Source: an uncultured Clostridia bacterium (GTDB lineage Bacteria; Bacillota; Clostridia; Christensenellales; UBA1242). Taken from it: a stretch of DNA of 33,767 bases. The position numbers and the translations under genes were made by a program. Shown here piece after piece: positions 1-10,351 of the stretch; position 1 is the stretch's first letter; each line of letters begins with the position of its first letter. The stretch is taken from contig CATKXS010000015.1 in NCBI GenBank assembly GCA_949841045.1, positions 1 through 33,767 of the forward strand, written 5' to 3'. Under the pieces are notes generated by a model. The model was not told the origin of the DNA and ran no database searches. It saw only the letters and a program-made list of their open reading frames with translations.

Positions 1-513
1 GACATAATCAAAAAGATACCACTAATCATTTTTGAAGGTGGTTCTCCTTATGGTGTGGAAGGCTTCCCAAATCACATTTCTTTCAATATAAGTTCTGACC
101 CTGAAGCATTCAAGATTATACTTGACAGCAAGATTCCTCTTGTTATGGTACCTTCTTATATGGGAAGAAACAGAGCTTATCTCACAGAAGATTATGTTTA
201 CTCAAAAGTTAAAGGCGTGAACAAAGTTGGCGACTTCTTATTTGAGATGTACGATAAATATTGGGAGCCTGGTTATTCTGACAAGAGAATTGCCACAAAT
301 GATACCTGTGCTTATATTTATCTAACTAATCCAGAATACTTTGACACCAGAAATATTGAGCTTGACGTTGACCTTGAGGATAAACCGGGAAAGACAATCA
401 TCACTTTCAAAGAGGACGGCAAACATAAGTTCGCTTATGACATAAATAGAGAAAAAGTTCTTGACTTCTTATACAAAAGATTAAGGAATTTTGACGGATT
501 TAAATTGAATTAA
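1..513 (+). CDS. Nucleoside hydrolase (IUNH-like), C-terminal part, cut by window start
   Basis: The frame is open to the first base of the window, so this is the C-terminal ~170 residues of a longer protein; the ATG at 55 in the ORF track is internal. Family knowledge: nucleoside hydrolases cleave the N-glycosidic bond of ribonucleosides for purine/pyrimidine salvage. The sequence shows the family pattern NISSDPEAF...IPLVMVP and, later, a segment NDTCAYIYLTNPEYF that aligns with the conserved H-D-P.A..YL.DP..F region. The position usually held by the catalytic His before the Ca-binding Asp reads Asn (ND rather than HD), so substrate range or activity may differ. Full members are ~310 residues. 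It ends just before a strong hairpin terminator. The family call is fairly sure; the substrate is unknown. Confidence 0.72.
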   Translation, partial: DIIKKIPLIIFEGGSPYGVEGFPNHISFNISSDPEAFKIILDSKIPLVMVPSYMGRNRAYLTEDYVYSKVKGVNKVGDFLFEMYDKYWEPGYSDKRIATNDTCAYIYLTNPEYFDTRNIELDVDLEDKPGKTIITFKEDGKHKFAYDINREKVLDFLYKRLRNFDGFKLN

Positions 514-538
514 AAAAAGGGCTGAACGCCCTTTTTTT
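512..538. terminator. Bidirectional intrinsic terminator
   Basis: GGGC-TGAAC-GCCC stem with an A-run on the left and seven T on the right, starting within the stop codon of the nucleoside hydrolase. It can serve this gene on the plus strand and, read in reverse, the convergent glycosyltransferase. A second weak AGCGT/ACGCT hairpin followed by T's lies at 602-624 on the plus strand. Confidence 0.85.
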
Positions 539-631
539 ATAGTCACGCAAAAATAACTCTCAATTTATTTAGTGTTTTAATAATGATAATTTAAGGTTTT
601 TAGCGTATTTTTAACGCTTTTTTAACGATTT

Positions 632-1711
632 TTATGTGTTTTTGCTTAAATTATCAAAATATTCTTGATTATTTTGCACCGCTTGGTCATTTGGCTTAAA
701 TCCTTTTGAGACCTCGTGATAATGCCTTGCCAAAGCAATCTGCCCAAGTTTATCATAACATACGCAAAGTTGCAGGGCTGGCAAAAATGTTACAGTGTCC
801 ATGTTTATAAAACCACCATTTTCTATTTGTGGGCTCATGTCTAAAGCAAGCTTATACCAGTAAATCGCCTTCCTATATTCACACTGCTCAAAGTAAACAT
901 TTCCTATTTCATAAAGTACTTCTCCGCGTGGCAAGTCATAAACAAAAGAACCATAAAGAGCTGTGAGAGAATTTGCATATTTCTTTTTGATTTTATAACA
1001 TTTTCCAATATCTAAACACGCTTCAATATTGTTTTCGCTCCACCCTTTTCCATCAGCGAGGAATCTTGAAAACTCATGGATTGCCTCGTCAATCAAGTTG
1101 TTGAAATATAGTTCTCGTGAATAGTAAAACTGGGCACGAGGCGACAACAGTTCACCCTCTTCAATCATCTTTTTGTAAATACTGAGATTTCTTTGCGACC
1201 TCTCTTTTCTATACTTGCCATGATAAATTTTTATATCATGATTTGTAACAATAATTCCACTTGGAGTAATCACCTCATGAACTCGTTCATGCCAACGGAA
1301 TGCTTTTGAGTTTTTTACAATTCTCTCACGTAGGTATGAAAATGTTGGAGTTAAATTTTCATCATAATCGGCAACGTATGGGCACATGAGAACATCAACG
1401 TCACCCTCCGCCTTCTTCCATTCTTTTATAGCCTTCGCACTTTCAATTGGGACCAGGTCATCACCATCAAGCCACATAATATATTCGTTTTCTGCTTTTT
1501 CAAAAGAAAAATTCCTTGCACTAGCAAAATCATCATTCCAGTCATAAGAATAAATCTTATCGGTATATTTTTTTGCAACCGAGACTGTCTTGTCATTTGA
1601 GCCAGTGTCAACAATTATAATTTCGTCAGCAAAAATGCTGGCATTTTCAAGTGCATGCCCCAGACGTTTTTCTTCATCTCGAACTATCATACATAGTGAA
1701 ATTTTTTTCAT
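632..1711 (-). CDS. Family 2 glycosyltransferase with C-terminal TPR-like helices
   Basis: N-terminal GT-A glycosyltransferase domain (about residues 1-190): the start LCMIVRDEE, then IIIVDTGSNDKT and the metal/nucleotide-binding stretch MWLDGDD near residue 80 are typical of GT2 enzymes of the SunS-like group. The second half (about 195-340) contains repeated helical pairs with TPR character, for example ALYGSFVYDLPRGEVLYEIGN and AIYWYKLALDMSP. There is no signal peptide or membrane segment, so it is probably cytosolic and transfers sugar from a nucleotide donor to a protein or glycan. The start is supported by AAGAGGT six bases upstream. It is divergent from the giant surface-protein gene, which could be a glycosylation target; that is inference only. 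Acceptor and sugar are unknown. Confidence 0.85.
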   Translation of the reverse strand: MKKISLCMIVRDEEKRLGHALENASIFADEIIIVDTGSNDKTVSVAKKYTDKIYSYDWNDDFASARNFSFEKAENEYIMWLDGDDLVPIESAKAIKEWKKAEGDVDVLMCPYVADYDENLTPTFSYLRERIVKNSKAFRWHERVHEVITPSGIIVTNHDIKIYHGKYRKERSQRNLSIYKKMIEEGELLSPRAQFYYSRELYFNNLIDEAIHEFSRFLADGKGWSENNIEACLDIGKCYKIKKKYANSLTALYGSFVYDLPRGEVLYEIGNVYFEQCEYRKAIYWYKLALDMSPQIENGGFINMDTVTFLPALQLCVCYDKLGQIALARHYHEVSKGFKPNDQAVQNNQEYFDNLSKNT

Positions 1712-1737
1712 ATTCTACCTCTTAAACTATGTATGAT
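1686..1737 (-). promoter_or_regulatory. Long stem-loop enclosing the SD and start codon of the glycosyltransferase
   Basis: A perfect 12-bp inverted repeat, ATCATACATAGT (1686-1697) and ACTATGTATGAT (1726-1737), brackets the ribosome binding site and ATG. In the mRNA the 28-nt loop would carry AAGAGGT and AUG. The downstream arm lies in codons 5-9. It could present or mask the initiation region. Function is inferred from structure only. Confidence 0.45.
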
Positions 1738-1923
1738 TTTTAAAAAAATTTTGACAATACAAAGTATGCTATTTAATCTTAAAAGCCCTTCCTTAATACT
1801 TAAGATTCGGCTCTAACATATATTAATATTATTTATTATAAATATTATTTAAATAATTACATAAAATTATTTTGTAATTTTTTTTTAATATGATAAAATT
1901 GAGGTATCTATAAGAGGTGTTTT

Positions 1924-4900
1924 ATGAAGAAATTTTTTGATTCTATAAAAAAACTATCTTTACCGCTTGTGCTTGCTATAGCTTTTTGCGTAGGCGGACT
2001 TGTCGCTTTTAAAAATAGTGACAATTTTCTTAATGCTTCTGCCGTGTTTCAGACAAAAAATGAACTGTCAAACAATCTGCCAGAGTATGTAACTTTTGAC
2101 TCCACTACTGAAAATGACGCATATAGGCTTAGTAATGTGGGCGACACCATTTATCTTTTCCAAAACGAAAGCCATAATGATGTCATCATCGGAAATCAGA
2201 AGATAGTAAGAGACACAATCTCTGTTGGCGGTATAGAAAAAACTGAAACAAACTATTACTATCAGCCAAGCCAAAGCAATGACCAAGTTTACTACTATTT
2301 TGATTTCACCTCTTCACTTTCGCTTTATTACAATTTAACAACAAGAGATTTAGAAAATGGAGAAATAGGAGACAATCTTCTTAGAAGTCAAAGTATTTCT
2401 AATTACATTTCAAGCGTTAATTCAGACACCGAAATTTCTTTCATCCCTCAAAACACTTCATTTACTCCAAAGCAATTCAATTTATCTTTCAAACTTAACA
2501 CACTTCAAGAAGCTATCAGCTTTGACGGAAATGTTGTAAACCTCAAAAATGAGGGTATTTACACCCTTGTCATTCCAGTAATTGAGTACTATACAACTAA
2601 TGGCGGAATAACTTTCACCTCCACTACTCGCGATATTTATTACAATTTCATGATATTTAACGCAAATACATATTTTGACGTTGTGACAGGCAAACCAAGA
2701 ATATCAAACTCAAGCAACGTTCAAGAGGCAATGCTTACAGCATCCAGCGCTTTCTCAACTTACTATTATTATAATTTCTCAAGTGCTGATATGATTGACA
2801 CCCTTCCAAGCATAAGCTTTGACCCAAATAAATTTGCCTTATCAGTTGAATACACTGACCTTGAATTAAATTCTCAACTCATATTCATTGAATACCAAAA
2901 CGAAAAACTTGTTGCTCTAGACGAACAAGGCAATGAACTTAGTGAAGAGGATAATTTCTTGGCTCTTGATATTAACACTCAAAATGCCAACTCAGCATCA
3001 ATTGCTTTCAGTAAAATAGGAAGCTATGATATGCACTTTTCATATCTCTACACTGTAAATAAAAATGGACAAAACCTTGTTTATAATCTTGACTTTGACA
3101 ATCTTTCTTCTAATTCTGTTTTTAGAAACAAGTCTCAAAGAATGTATGTTTACGGCTACGCAACGATGTATTCTGATTATGCCAATATAGACACTCTTAC
3201 AAATCAACCTAAAAATGTTGACTTAAAGACTTATGACACTTTCAATCATTATGTAAATTCTGCTGATATTACAAGCAAGGTAAACAATTACGCAAAAGAC
3301 AAAAATTATTCTTTCTCTAATGACCTTCGCTCTTCAAATCCTTCAAACGCCAATCCTTTTGATATAGTTGACTTAAAAGAGGCGACAGAAGCGGCTATTA
3401 AGAGTCTTAGCATTGTTCCAACTTCAACAAATCAAACACCTATCAAATTCTTGACGAACACAAGAAACACACCTTACAGCAAATTCTATAAGGTGACAAA
3501 TAATGAAGGCGTTGTTAAGCTTGATGAAGGAGTGGACTTTCAAGGTTTCAACCAAAACGACCCAGGCACTTATGTTTATATAATTCAATATCAATTTGAT
3601 TCATTCATGTCAACAAGTGGAACACTACAAAGTGCTTTGTATCATTATCAAATCTTCTACTTTACAGTTACAAACACCTTCCCTACTGTTAGTGTACTCG
3701 ATGGCAATTTCAATGAAGTTTACACAAACGGATTTACAAACAAGAATGTTTACATCTTAAATGATGCAGAAAACAACATTTATGATGCCAAAGTTGATAT
3801 TACATTATCAGCTCAAAACTATGAAACAAAAGCATACTATTTTCAGGATATAAGCATAAAAGAACTAGACGCTTACGGAATTCACTATCAAAACTTTATA
3901 AAATCAACTGATGAAGTTGGTGATAAGCTTTACAATGACAAAGTTGGCGGGAAAAGCGGTGTTTTAATTGAAAACACAAATAGATATGCAAATGCAAAAT
4001 TTACAATCAAAATCACCTCTGCAAACACTGATAAAGCTGGAAGCAGAACATTTACAATCGACACAAACGAAATTAAAAATATAACTTCAAGAAATGTTTC
4101 TCTTGTTTCTTCAACCACCTATCGAATTGGTGACACGTTCTCTAGTTATAACACAAATCAGCCTATGATTTTCTCTTGGGACGAAAAGGCAAGCGGAGCA
4201 AGAACTTATGGATATGTTTCATACATTCCAACAGAGGCAATCAACTACTATTCTTCTCAAGATAGCGACAACTTAAGTGACCTTCTTAGTAGGCTTAATG
4301 CAAGTGACATTCTTCCAGTCTCATACAAAATTGACCTTGCTTCTAAATCACAATGGACAGAATATTCAAACTCACTATCATTTAACAGTCTTATTCAATC
4401 AACTTATGTTAAGACAAATGACGGATTCTATATTTTGGAAGTCTATGACCAGGCCGGCAACTCAAGCTTTAATATCTTCTTAATTGATAAAAGTTCTCCT
4501 CTATTTATTCAAGAAATTTCAAGCCCAACTGGTGTTTCAAGGTCAATCTTCTCAAATAGCGATTGCATTTCAGTACCTGAAACAGGCGTGGACATTTCAA
4601 TTAAGTGGCTTAGTAATAAAGCAATAAAACTTGAAAATATTACCTCAATTTTATCATTACAATCATATCCATATAGTTATGACGTAAATAATGCAAACGA
4701 AAAACTTGGGACATTATTAAATGATTTCTTCAAACTTGAAAACAATGATAATATTACAACCTTAAGCGAAATCACAGTCAATGTTCAAACAGGCAGTAAC
4801 ACAGTAAGCACAGGCATTTCTTCATACAATGGCGAATATCTTGTTATGCCAATAAATAGTCGTGCTTATATCAAAGAAGGTGACTCACCTACTTTTAAAC

Positions 4901-7900
4901 CTTTTGACACAACCGAATATCAAATTAAATTCTTTGATGAGAATGGCAACTTAGTTGCTGACAATACAACATTTAAAATTTTAGTAAGAGATAGTTCAAA
5001 CACTCAAAATGCTGGAGATGAATCTCTCGCTTATAGAAATTATCCAAGCGGACACCTTTCTTTCAATGTAACTTCAGACGCGTCAAAACTCATGGTTTTG
5101 GCAAAAAATAGTTCTGGCGAATATGAATCTCTCGATTTCTCTACATATAGCCTATCAGGGAATTTATATTCGTTTGACAATGACGGGGTGATAAATTACA
5201 CTCATCTCTCAGGTGATGAGAGTTACACTTTGACCGATAAAATGTACAAATTCTCTTATTATACCCCTTCTAATAGCGCTCGCGAATTATACTTAAACTA
5301 CATTCCAGTCGCTGAAAATGGTTCAGTGCTTGAAAGCGTTATCCTCTACTACTACCCTTACGAGCGAAAAGTTCAAAGATATGATGGTGACAAAAATTAC
5401 TATTACTACTATGATTTGAAAGACACTTATACTCAAAAAATCAATATTTTCACTCATTCAGACAAAATTTACGAAACAGGAGCGGAAGAGTTATTCGAGA
5501 TAGCAATAGGCTCAGACAGTCTTCCACTTGCTGGAAAATATGTAATCGAAAGAATTTACAGAGATGATTCTACAACAAATCAATATGATTTCTTTAAAAG
5601 AACACTCTCTATCATCATTGATAATAAAAATCTTATCACTCCACTCGAAGCAGTTACTGACGAGAACAACAACGCTTCTCTTGAGAGTGTTGTTGGTGGA
5701 GATATTGTCCTTAGCATGTATAGCGGTGACAACAATGCATCAATTGAAGTCTCATTCCCTTCTTATAACGAGAATGGTCTTTCAACTGGTTCATTCTATA
5801 CTAAGGAAAACTTCAGCGAAAATGACAGTATTTCAAGTTTCTCAGTATCAAGCAACAAACTTCCATTATCGCTCTACATTCCTCAGTATAAATACACGGT
5901 TGCAAGCAGAAAATCAGTTAACATTTCAAATGGCGCAGAGTACAACGTAGTAAAAAATGATAACTTGTCATATTATGGAAATGCTTACTACACCTTTAAT
6001 TCAGAGACAAATCTTTATGACGTCTACGTTGAAGGCACTTTGGTTGACAGCTTTGGAAGAGAACAGCAAGCAATTGACTATCTCAGCACAACAGAAATAA
6101 AAGAATATCAGCTCCTCGTTGAAGTGAGAGCCACTGTTTACGAAAACAACAGAGAAGTAACTAAATATTACTATTCAAATGGCACAACAACAAATGGTTA
6201 TTTAAGACTTTATGAGGCAAGTGGTAAATTTGGAGCAATATCTAATAATGAACTTCAATATTTCTATCAAAGAGGAAATTATGTTGTAACAATGTACCAA
6301 GCATCAAACATTGGTACAACAAGCAGTTTCTACCTTCTTTATAAATTTGGATTTGAAATTATCTCACAAGCGCCTGATTTTGATGTTATTGGTGCAGATG
6401 GTTATAACCTTACTGCAACTAATCAGCCAAATATTTACTATACAAATTCTGATAGTCTAAAAGTGCAATGGGAAGTCCCAAAGAGCGAATATATAGCGAA
6501 AATTGACGAAAACAACATAACTATTAGAAGTTACCCTAGCGGTTTATTTACTAGGTCAGAAATTATAGATGAAACAACTTCAAAATATTTCACTATTGAC
6601 ACCTCTGCACTTTTAAATGCTAATAATAGTTACATTGAAATCACAATGCAGTATGAAGGTTATAACAGAAATTATTATTCTACTATTACAAAACGCATTT
6701 ACTTCGATAAGTCAATGCCAATTCAAAACCTTCAAAGTCTCATGACTCTCACAGAGCAAGCTACAAATGCATTTACAACCAATTATCAACTTATGTATAT
6801 GCGCGAATACTATGACTATAACAATGAAGAAGTCACACTTTCAAGCATAAGTGAGCTATCAAATATAAGTTATTCTTACTCGCTAAGCAGTGGTTATTTC
6901 AGATATTATAGTTATAACGTGACATCCGATTTCTTCACCTCTACCCTCACTCGCACAATCGCACAGGCGACAAATAATCCTTATGACACACAGTTTATCT
7001 ATTATAGAGAGGTAACAAATCTCAACACTTACATGCAAGTGGACAAAACTTCTTTCTCAGCAGGAAATTATTACTATATTTCAACAAATGAGACTATACT
7101 CGTAAATTGTGGTTACTACGAAATCGTAGAAATGGATTATGCTGGCAATATGGTGGTTTATCTAGTTCAAGTAACTTCATCTAATAGGGCCAATGACCCT
7201 GCCACTGAAAACACTGCTCTCACCTATTCAAACTTACAGACAGGCGAGAACATTGAAATTAGTAATGATGAAATCACAAATGGATACAACATCTATTCGA
7301 CAAGCGGATTTGAAATAAAATCTTTCAATTACAAATCTGACGATTGGGCTTACTTCACAGTTCGACTTGCAGGAGAAAGCGAAGTAAACTATATGAAATC
7401 ACCTTGGCTTGATGACAGTCAAGTATACAGACTCTCATATTCTACAAGTGGCATCAACTTTAGACAAACAAGTCTTGCTTCTATATTTGAAGAAATTCAA
7501 TCTTCTGCAAATAAGCATATGATGACTTTGACAAATAGAATAGAAGGGTCGTCACTTCCAATCTACATTTCAATTATGGACGCTTCACTTTCTACTCAAA
7601 AAGTTGAAGACCCAACCAAGACTTCTGCAATTTTGAACATTTCTATTCCAACCCCTGCCGAAGTTGAAAGTACAACGACAAGTTATATTTTCCCTCAGCA
7701 TATCACAATTTACCAATTTGACAACAATTTAACTGGCGAAAACAAATGGCGTACAATTATGATTGCTGACCAAAACAGTTATGGCACTTGGACACCAACG
7801 GCTGAATTCAGCTCTGCACTTTCTTACATTTCATTCAGGACTCTTGCAGGCAACAGGACTCTTCAGCTTACAATTAATCTTGGTGCAAACTCCTCTCAAA

Positions 7901-10302
7901 AAGTCAAGTATGAGATTGTTGACAATTTTGGAACGGTAACAACAGTTATCCAACTTGCAAATGAAGTAAGTTATAGAGAAATTTCAGGTAACAAGACTAT
8001 ACACAGCCTAACAGAAAATGATGGCTCTATTACCTACCTTTCATCTGATAAAATCAACTTCTCTTACAATGTGCTTCTTTACAATATTAGCGTATTTGAC
8101 AGAGATGGAATTGAAGTTACTGAAGAAATTTATTCAACTATAAATTCAAGCACAAACATTAGAACTCTTGAATTTAATCCAACAAAAGATGCATTCTTCG
8201 ATGATTATTATAAAATTATCGTAAAAGACCTTGAAGAGGACACCGAAATCAAAACTCTTCATGTGAGACTTTACAATAAACTTCCTTTCAGAACTAACAT
8301 TTCAAGTGAAGTTCAAGACGGCGGAATAATCTTCAATGATAAAAATCAACAACCTATTGACGAAAAGAATATTGGTCAAATTCCAAATGCAAGTGTTAAC
8401 TTCAATGGTAAAAATTACTATGCAACTGCCGATTATATTACAACTTTCTCATACAATGTTACTCTCCGTTTCTATAACGGACAAAGTCTTGGCTTTGAAG
8501 GACGTAACCACTATCAAGATGGATATGCATTCAGCGTATACCTCTCAAGCGATAACGGCCAGACATGGGTCAATATAAACAGCGTAAATTCTGATACAAA
8601 TGGTTATACAATTACTGGCGTTGGCGAATATATCGTGCTTGTTAAGTATGATAACGAAGACGTATTCACAGACATGTGCAAACTTTTCTTCTTATCAATT
8701 CTCGACTCTTCATCATCTTACTATTATATTACAGTTGATGGTCTAAATATTGATAAGTCAGATGTCAAATACACTTCTCTCGCTGGAAATACTTACGAAA
8801 TCAACTATATTGTAAGCGTTGATTATCAAGACAAGAACAACCGTCTTAAAATAACCACAAATGAAGATTTAAATGTTGCACTTTCACTTATCACAGTAGA
8901 TAGCACAGGAAGTAATGTAACTGTTGAAATTTATAGATATGAATGCACTGAATCAGTTGGAGAATTTACTATCATTTATATTGCAGAAACAAACAATATT
9001 ATAAGTACTTTCACGTACGAAACATCAACTGGCACTACAACTTCAATTAAAGATTTGAGTTCGGTAATTATTGTTGCTAACAGAGAAACAGAACCAAACT
9101 TTGATAAACTTAGAATCAACTTCTCTTCTAGCTATGGAATTGATTCAAATAAAATCAATATTGAAGTTACAAAACTATTTGATGGAACATATAAAACCAT
9201 TTACAGCCCAGTTTATTCAGACGGTGTTGATAGTTACATTTATCTGCCAGAACCTGGTAGTTACAGACTTAGAGTTTACGACTCATGTTCACCTGCCAAT
9301 GTTCAAACCTTTAATGGTAGCAGATTTATAGACGTAATATTCTTAAGTTCTGTTCCATTTACCGTTACAAGCACTAACGAAAATGGTGAGAATATCACAA
9401 CTGAGCCTATTCAAAAGGCTATATTCAATGGAAACGTTGTAATCAGACCAACTTATCTATCAAGCTATTATCAAGCCTCTAGAATGCCTTCTATAAGCGT
9501 TAAGAGGAATGGTACAGAATACACTGGTTATACACTCTCAAATAACACTTACACGTTCACAGCTTCTGGTTACTACTCTATAATATTCAATGCTACCTCG
9601 ATTACTGGTATTCCTGTTAGAACTGAAGAATATTTCTTCACAATAATAAACCAAAATGAATCAAGATATGCTTTTGAATTTACTGAGTTCGACAAATATT
9701 ACATTGAAAAAGTTGAAAAAAATGGCGTTGATATTACAGACGACCTTGTTTCAATCGGAAATTTCTCAAGTATCACAGTTGACGGAAAGAAATATATAAC
9801 TAATCTTACCCTCAATTATCTTGATGAAAAAACTGGCGGTGGAAGATATAAAATTACCATTAATCCAAACAACAACGAAATGAAAAACACCATCGGTGAA
9901 AACTTTACTTTCAGTCTCTGGATAAATATGGCTACCCCACCTATTAGTGTTTCAATCGGTGAAGGCGAGAAAACTACTAAAAACATTGTAATCACATTCA
10001 ATGTTCAAAATCTCTACCAAGCTGTTGGTGACTGCTATCTTCAAATAGGTACAACTATAAGACAATATAACCGTTCAAATATCAACTCTTATGGCACAAA
10101 CGAGAATATAACAATCCTAAACACTGGAACATATTATATTCAAATCTACACTGCAAGCGGTCAACTTCTCTACTCATATAAAGTAATTAAGTCTGAGCCA
10201 TTAAATGCATTCGCAATTATAGCCATTGTTGTTGGTGTAATCGCTGCTGGTGCAATAGTAGGTATCACCATCGCACTTAGAAAGAGACAAAAGATTAAAT
10301 AG
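1924..10302 (+). CDS. Giant cell-surface protein with Ig-like repeats and C-terminal membrane anchor
   Basis: 2,792 residues, no family recognised as a whole. The N-terminus has a basic start, a hydrophobic core (LPLVLAIAFCVGGLVAF, about 14-30) and a possible cleavage site after NASA. The C-terminus has one membrane helix (AFAIIAIVVGVIAAGAIVG) followed by RKRQKIK, so the protein should be exported and held by a C-terminal anchor with a cytoplasmic basic tail; no LPXTG motif is seen. The ectodomain is rich in Tyr, Ser, Thr and Asn and predicted beta-rich. A recurring Ig-like strand pattern G-x-Y-x-(I/V)...D/Y..GN...F.I appears near residues 211, 364, 548, 834, 1204, 1451, 1730, 2235, 2445, 2549 and 2736, for example GFYILEVYDQAGN and GYYEIVEMDYAGN. 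SD AGAGGTG precedes the ATG. An adhesin or surface-layer role is inference. No good promoter is seen in the 212-bp gap; a TTGACA at 1751 lacks a convincing -10. Confidence 0.85.
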   Translation: MKKFFDSIKKLSLPLVLAIAFCVGGLVAFKNSDNFLNASAVFQTKNELSNNLPEYVTFDSTTENDAYRLSNVGDTIYLFQNESHNDVIIGNQKIVRDTISVGGIEKTETNYYYQPSQSNDQVYYYFDFTSSLSLYYNLTTRDLENGEIGDNLLRSQSISNYISSVNSDTEISFIPQNTSFTPKQFNLSFKLNTLQEAISFDGNVVNLKNEGIYTLVIPVIEYYTTNGGITFTSTTRDIYYNFMIFNANTYFDVVTGKPRISNSSNVQEAMLTASSAFSTYYYYNFSSADMIDTLPSISFDPNKFALSVEYTDLELNSQLIFIEYQNEKLVALDEQGNELSEEDNFLALDINTQNANSASIAFSKIGSYDMHFSYLYTVNKNGQNLVYNLDFDNLSSNSVFRNKSQRMYVYGYATMYSDYANIDTLTNQPKNVDLKTYDTFNHYVNSADITSKVNNYAKDKNYSFSNDLRSSNPSNANPFDIVDLKEATEAAIKSLSIVPTSTNQTPIKFLTNTRNTPYSKFYKVTNNEGVVKLDEGVDFQGFNQNDPGTYVYIIQYQFDSFMSTSGTLQSALYHYQIFYFTVTNTFPTVSVLDGNFNEVYTNGFTNKNVYILNDAENNIYDAKVDITLSAQNYETKAYYFQDISIKELDAYGIHYQNFIKSTDEVGDKLYNDKVGGKSGVLIENTNRYANAKFTIKITSANTDKAGSRTFTIDTNEIKNITSRNVSLVSSTTYRIGDTFSSYNTNQPMIFSWDEKASGARTYGYVSYIPTEAINYYSSQDSDNLSDLLSRLNASDILPVSYKIDLASKSQWTEYSNSLSFNSLIQSTYVKTNDGFYILEVYDQAGNSSFNIFLIDKSSPLFIQEISSPTGVSRSIFSNSDCISVPETGVDISIKWLSNKAIKLENITSILSLQSYPYSYDVNNANEKLGTLLNDFFKLENNDNITTLSEITVNVQTGSNTVSTGISSYNGEYLVMPINSRAYIKEGDSPTFKPFDTTEYQIKFFDENGNLVADNTTFKILVRDSSNTQNAGDESLAYRNYPSGHLSFNVTSDASKLMVLAKNSSGEYESLDFSTYSLSGNLYSFDNDGVINYTHLSGDESYTLTDKMYKFSYYTPSNSARELYLNYIPVAENGSVLESVILYYYPYERKVQRYDGDKNYYYYYDLKDTYTQKINIFTHSDKIYETGAEELFEIAIGSDSLPLAGKYVIERIYRDDSTTNQYDFFKRTLSIIIDNKNLITPLEAVTDENNNASLESVVGGDIVLSMYSGDNNASIEVSFPSYNENGLSTGSFYTKENFSENDSISSFSVSSNKLPLSLYIPQYKYTVASRKSVNISNGAEYNVVKNDNLSYYGNAYYTFNSETNLYDVYVEGTLVDSFGREQQAIDYLSTTEIKEYQLLVEVRATVYENNREVTKYYYSNGTTTNGYLRLYEASGKFGAISNNELQYFYQRGNYVVTMYQASNIGTTSSFYLLYKFGFEIISQAPDFDVIGADGYNLTATNQPNIYYTNSDSLKVQWEVPKSEYIAKIDENNITIRSYPSGLFTRSEIIDETTSKYFTIDTSALLNANNSYIEITMQYEGYNRNYYSTITKRIYFDKSMPIQNLQSLMTLTEQATNAFTTNYQLMYMREYYDYNNEEVTLSSISELSNISYSYSLSSGYFRYYSYNVTSDFFTSTLTRTIAQATNNPYDTQFIYYREVTNLNTYMQVDKTSFSAGNYYYISTNETILVNCGYYEIVEMDYAGNMVVYLVQVTSSNRANDPATENTALTYSNLQTGENIEISNDEITNGYNIYSTSGFEIKSFNYKSDDWAYFTVRLAGESEVNYMKSPWLDDSQVYRLSYSTSGINFRQTSLASIFEEIQSSANKHMMTLTNRIEGSSLPIYISIMDASLSTQKVEDPTKTSAILNISIPTPAEVESTTTSYIFPQHITIYQFDNNLTGENKWRTIMIADQNSYGTWTPTAEFSSALSYISFRTLAGNRTLQLTINLGANSSQKVKYEIVDNFGTVTTVIQLANEVSYREISGNKTIHSLTENDGSITYLSSDKINFSYNVLLYNISVFDRDGIEVTEEIYSTINSSTNIRTLEFNPTKDAFFDDYYKIIVKDLEEDTEIKTLHVRLYNKLPFRTNISSEVQDGGIIFNDKNQQPIDEKNIGQIPNASVNFNGKNYYATADYITTFSYNVTLRFYNGQSLGFEGRNHYQDGYAFSVYLSSDNGQTWVNINSVNSDTNGYTITGVGEYIVLVKYDNEDVFTDMCKLFFLSILDSSSSYYYITVDGLNIDKSDVKYTSLAGNTYEINYIVSVDYQDKNNRLKITTNEDLNVALSLITVDSTGSNVTVEIYRYECTESVGEFTIIYIAETNNIISTFTYETSTGTTTSIKDLSSVIIVANRETEPNFDKLRINFSSSYGIDSNKINIEVTKLFDGTYKTIYSPVYSDGVDSYIYLPEPGSYRLRVYDSCSPANVQTFNGSRFIDVIFLSSVPFTVTSTNENGENITTEPIQKAIFNGNVVIRPTYLSSYYQASRMPSISVKRNGTEYTGYTLSNNTYTFTASGYYSIIFNATSITGIPVRTEEYFFTIINQNESRYAFEFTEFDKYYIEKVEKNGVDITDDLVSIGNFSSITVDGKKYITNLTLNYLDEKTGGGRYKITINPNNNEMKNTIGENFTFSLWINMATPPISVSIGEGEKTTKNIVITFNVQNLYQAVGDCYLQIGTTIRQYNRSNINSYGTNENITILNTGTYYIQIYTASGQLLYSYKVIKSEPLNAFAIIAIVVGVIAAGAIVGITIALRKRQKIK

Positions 10303-10351
10303 TGTTCTACTTCACATAATGTTTATTACAAGTTAAATAAACTTCTACAAG

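Noticed and set aside
1751-1779. Promoter for the giant surface gene at TTGACA 1751
   Set aside because: The hexamer 17 bp downstream (TAATCT) matches the -10 consensus at only three positions.
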